Assembly: GCA_040387055.1 (NCBI GenBank)
Contig: JAZKEM010000275.1
Location: 1 to 14,873 of the forward strand
DNA: 14,873 nt
Origin: Stenotrophobium sp040387055
GTDB lineage: Bacteria; Pseudomonadota; Gammaproteobacteria; Nevskiales; Nevskiaceae
Direction: 5' to 3'
Both the position numbers and the translations under genes were made by a program. Shown here piece by piece: positions 14,039 to 14,873 of this stretch (positions are counted from its first letter, which is position 1; every line of letters begins with the position of its first letter). The notes under the pieces were generated by a model. The model was not told the origin of the DNA and did no database searches. It worked only from the letters and a program-made list of their open reading frames with translations.

Positions 14039-14044
14039 TACAAT
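14039..14044 (+). promoter_or_regulatory. Possible -10 element of ubiE
   Basis: TACAAT lies 24 bases before the ubiE ATG, which would give a leader of about 18 bases holding AGGAAGG. I see no matching -35. Confidence 0.3.
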
Positions 14045-14068
14045 GTGCACATCAGTAGGAAGGCTCCC

Positions 14069-14824
14069 ATGTCGCGCGATAACAAATCTGGTTACACCCA
14101 TTTCGGCTTTGAAGAAGTCCCCGTCAGCGACAAGCAAAAGCGCGTCGCCGGAGTCTTCACCTCGGTCGCCGCCAAATACGATGTGATGAACGATGTCATG
14201 TCGATGGGCATTCATCGCATCTGGAAGCGATTTGCCATTGATCTGGCCGCTGTGCGTCCCGGCGAAAAAGTGCTCGACGTTGCTGGCGGCACCGGCGACC
14301 TCGCACGTGAGTTCAGCAAGGCTGCTGGCCCCAAGGGTTTGGTGGTGTTGTCCGATATCAACGCCGCGATGCTTGGCGAAGGCCGTTCGCGTTTGGCCGA
14401 CAAGGGCATCGTTAACGTGCCGGTGACTCAGCTCAATGCTGAGAAGGTGCCGTTCCCTGATGACACTTTTGATCTGATTACGATTGGCTTCGGTCTGCGT
14501 AATGTCACCGACAAAGATGCCGCGCTGCGTTCGATGACGCGCTGCCTCAAGCCGGGCGGACGCTTGCTGGTGTTGGAATTTTCCAAGCCACTCAGCGCGC
14601 CGCTGGCAAAAATTTACGATCAATACTCTTTCAAGTTTCTGCCGCTGATGGGCAAGCTCGTCGCGAATGATGCGGACTCGTATCGCTACCTTGCTGAATC
14701 CATCCGCATGCATCCTGATCAGCAAACACTGAAGGGCATGATGGAAGGGGCAGGCCTGTCGCGCGTACAGGTGTACAACCTCACGGGCGGTATCGTTTCG
14801 GTGCATCGCGGGTTCAAGCTGTGA
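14069..14824 (+). CDS. ubiE: Ubiquinone/menaquinone biosynthesis C-methyltransferase UbiE
   Basis: UbiE uses S-adenosylmethionine to methylate the benzoquinol ring in ubiquinone synthesis (and demethylmenaquinol where menaquinone is made). The 251-residue protein has the family N-terminus THFGFEEVPVSDKQKRVAGV, the SAM-binding motif VLDVAGGTGDLA at residues 68-79, then TIGFGLRNVTD and LKPGGRLLVLEFSKP, and ends in GGIVSVHRGFKL. The start at 14069 is chosen over upstream in-frame starts because of the AGGAAGG ribosome-binding site and family length. Its stop overlaps the ubiJ start (GTGA), so it is translationally coupled to ubiJ, as in the conserved ubiE-ubiJ-ubiB cluster. Confidence 0.98.
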   Translation: MSRDNKSGYTHFGFEEVPVSDKQKRVAGVFTSVAAKYDVMNDVMSMGIHRIWKRFAIDLAAVRPGEKVLDVAGGTGDLAREFSKAAGPKGLVVLSDINAAMLGEGRSRLADKGIVNVPVTQLNAEKVPFPDDTFDLITIGFGLRNVTDKDAALRSMTRCLKPGGRLLVLEFSKPLSAPLAKIYDQYSFKFLPLMGKLVANDADSYRYLAESIRMHPDQQTLKGMMEGAGLSRVQVYNLTGGIVSVHRGFKL

Positions 14825-14873
14825 GTGCACCTGCGCTGCTTTGCGCCACGTTGGAAGTGGCGCTGAATCGCTA
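14821..14873 (+). CDS. ubiJ: UbiJ, ubiquinone biosynthesis accessory factor (5' end only)
   Basis: A GTG at 14821 overlaps the ubiE stop and opens a frame that stays open to the end of the window (17 codons plus two bases). The peptide SAPALLCATLEVALNR resembles the start of UbiJ, an SCP2-domain accessory protein of the ubiquinone synthesis complex. Position right after ubiE is the family norm. The rest lies outside the window. Confidence 0.7.
   Translation, partial: MSAPALLCATLEVALNR

Noticed and set aside
13988..14830. 280-codon open frame on the minus strand across ubiE
   Set aside because: It lies antisense to a certain ubiE gene, has no recognisable domain, and its composition is what the antisense frame of a GC-rich gene gives.
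1..14873. tRNA, rRNA, CRISPR, insertion sequence or prophage
   Set aside because: No cloverleaf, no regular repeat-spacer pattern, no transposase and no terminal inverted repeats were found; xerC is the housekeeping gene in its conserved position.

Overview
The window looks like a chromosomal stretch of a gammaproteobacterium from a draft or metagenome assembly (it has two runs of N). The marker order dapF–DUF484–xerC–hslV–hslU, followed by a DUF971 gene and ubiE–ubiJ, is typical of Gammaproteobacteria. Xanthomonadales and Nevskiales-like lineages resemble it most, but that finer placement is inference. Nothing points to a phage, integron, insertion sequence or CRISPR array.

Layout. Bases 1–1370 (minus strand): an actin-like ATPase of the ParM/StbA/Alp type, followed by a small tail-anchored zinc-ribbon protein. 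The predicted promoter has a perfect 12-bp palindrome in its spacer. Bases 1368–5222 (minus strand): a probable metal-uptake operon in the order DUF2946-like exported protein, outer-membrane porin, TroA/ZnuA-type binding protein, ABC-3 permease, with a GFA-fold enzyme at the end. No ABC ATPase is present. Bases 5305–7763 (plus strand): dapF, a DUF484 gene and xerC, starting from a divergent and apparently leaderless promoter.

Bases 7764–8453 hold a small Ala/Pro-rich lipoprotein gene with palindromes upstream and a run of hairpins downstream. They also contain a 100-N gap whose two sides end in the same 55 bases, which looks like an unmerged assembly overlap. Bases 8398–10369 hold hslV and hslU behind a very good sigma-32 promoter match. 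An Old Yellow Enzyme reductase, a DUF971 protein and a three-helix membrane protein follow on the same strand. Bases 12308–13942 (minus strand) hold an MFS transporter and an EF-hand lipoprotein. Bases 14069–14873 hold ubiE and the first codons of ubiJ.

How it works together. Most of the plus strand is housekeeping: diaminopimelate for cell wall and lysine, chromosome dimer resolution, heat-shock proteolysis and ubiquinone synthesis. The accessory interest lies in the chromosomal actin-like/zinc-ribbon pair without a visible ParR, the ATPase-less metal importer with its own porin, and the signals around the Ala-rich lipoprotein. No clearly new system can be proved from sequence alone; the actin-like pair is the best candidate for an undescribed one.
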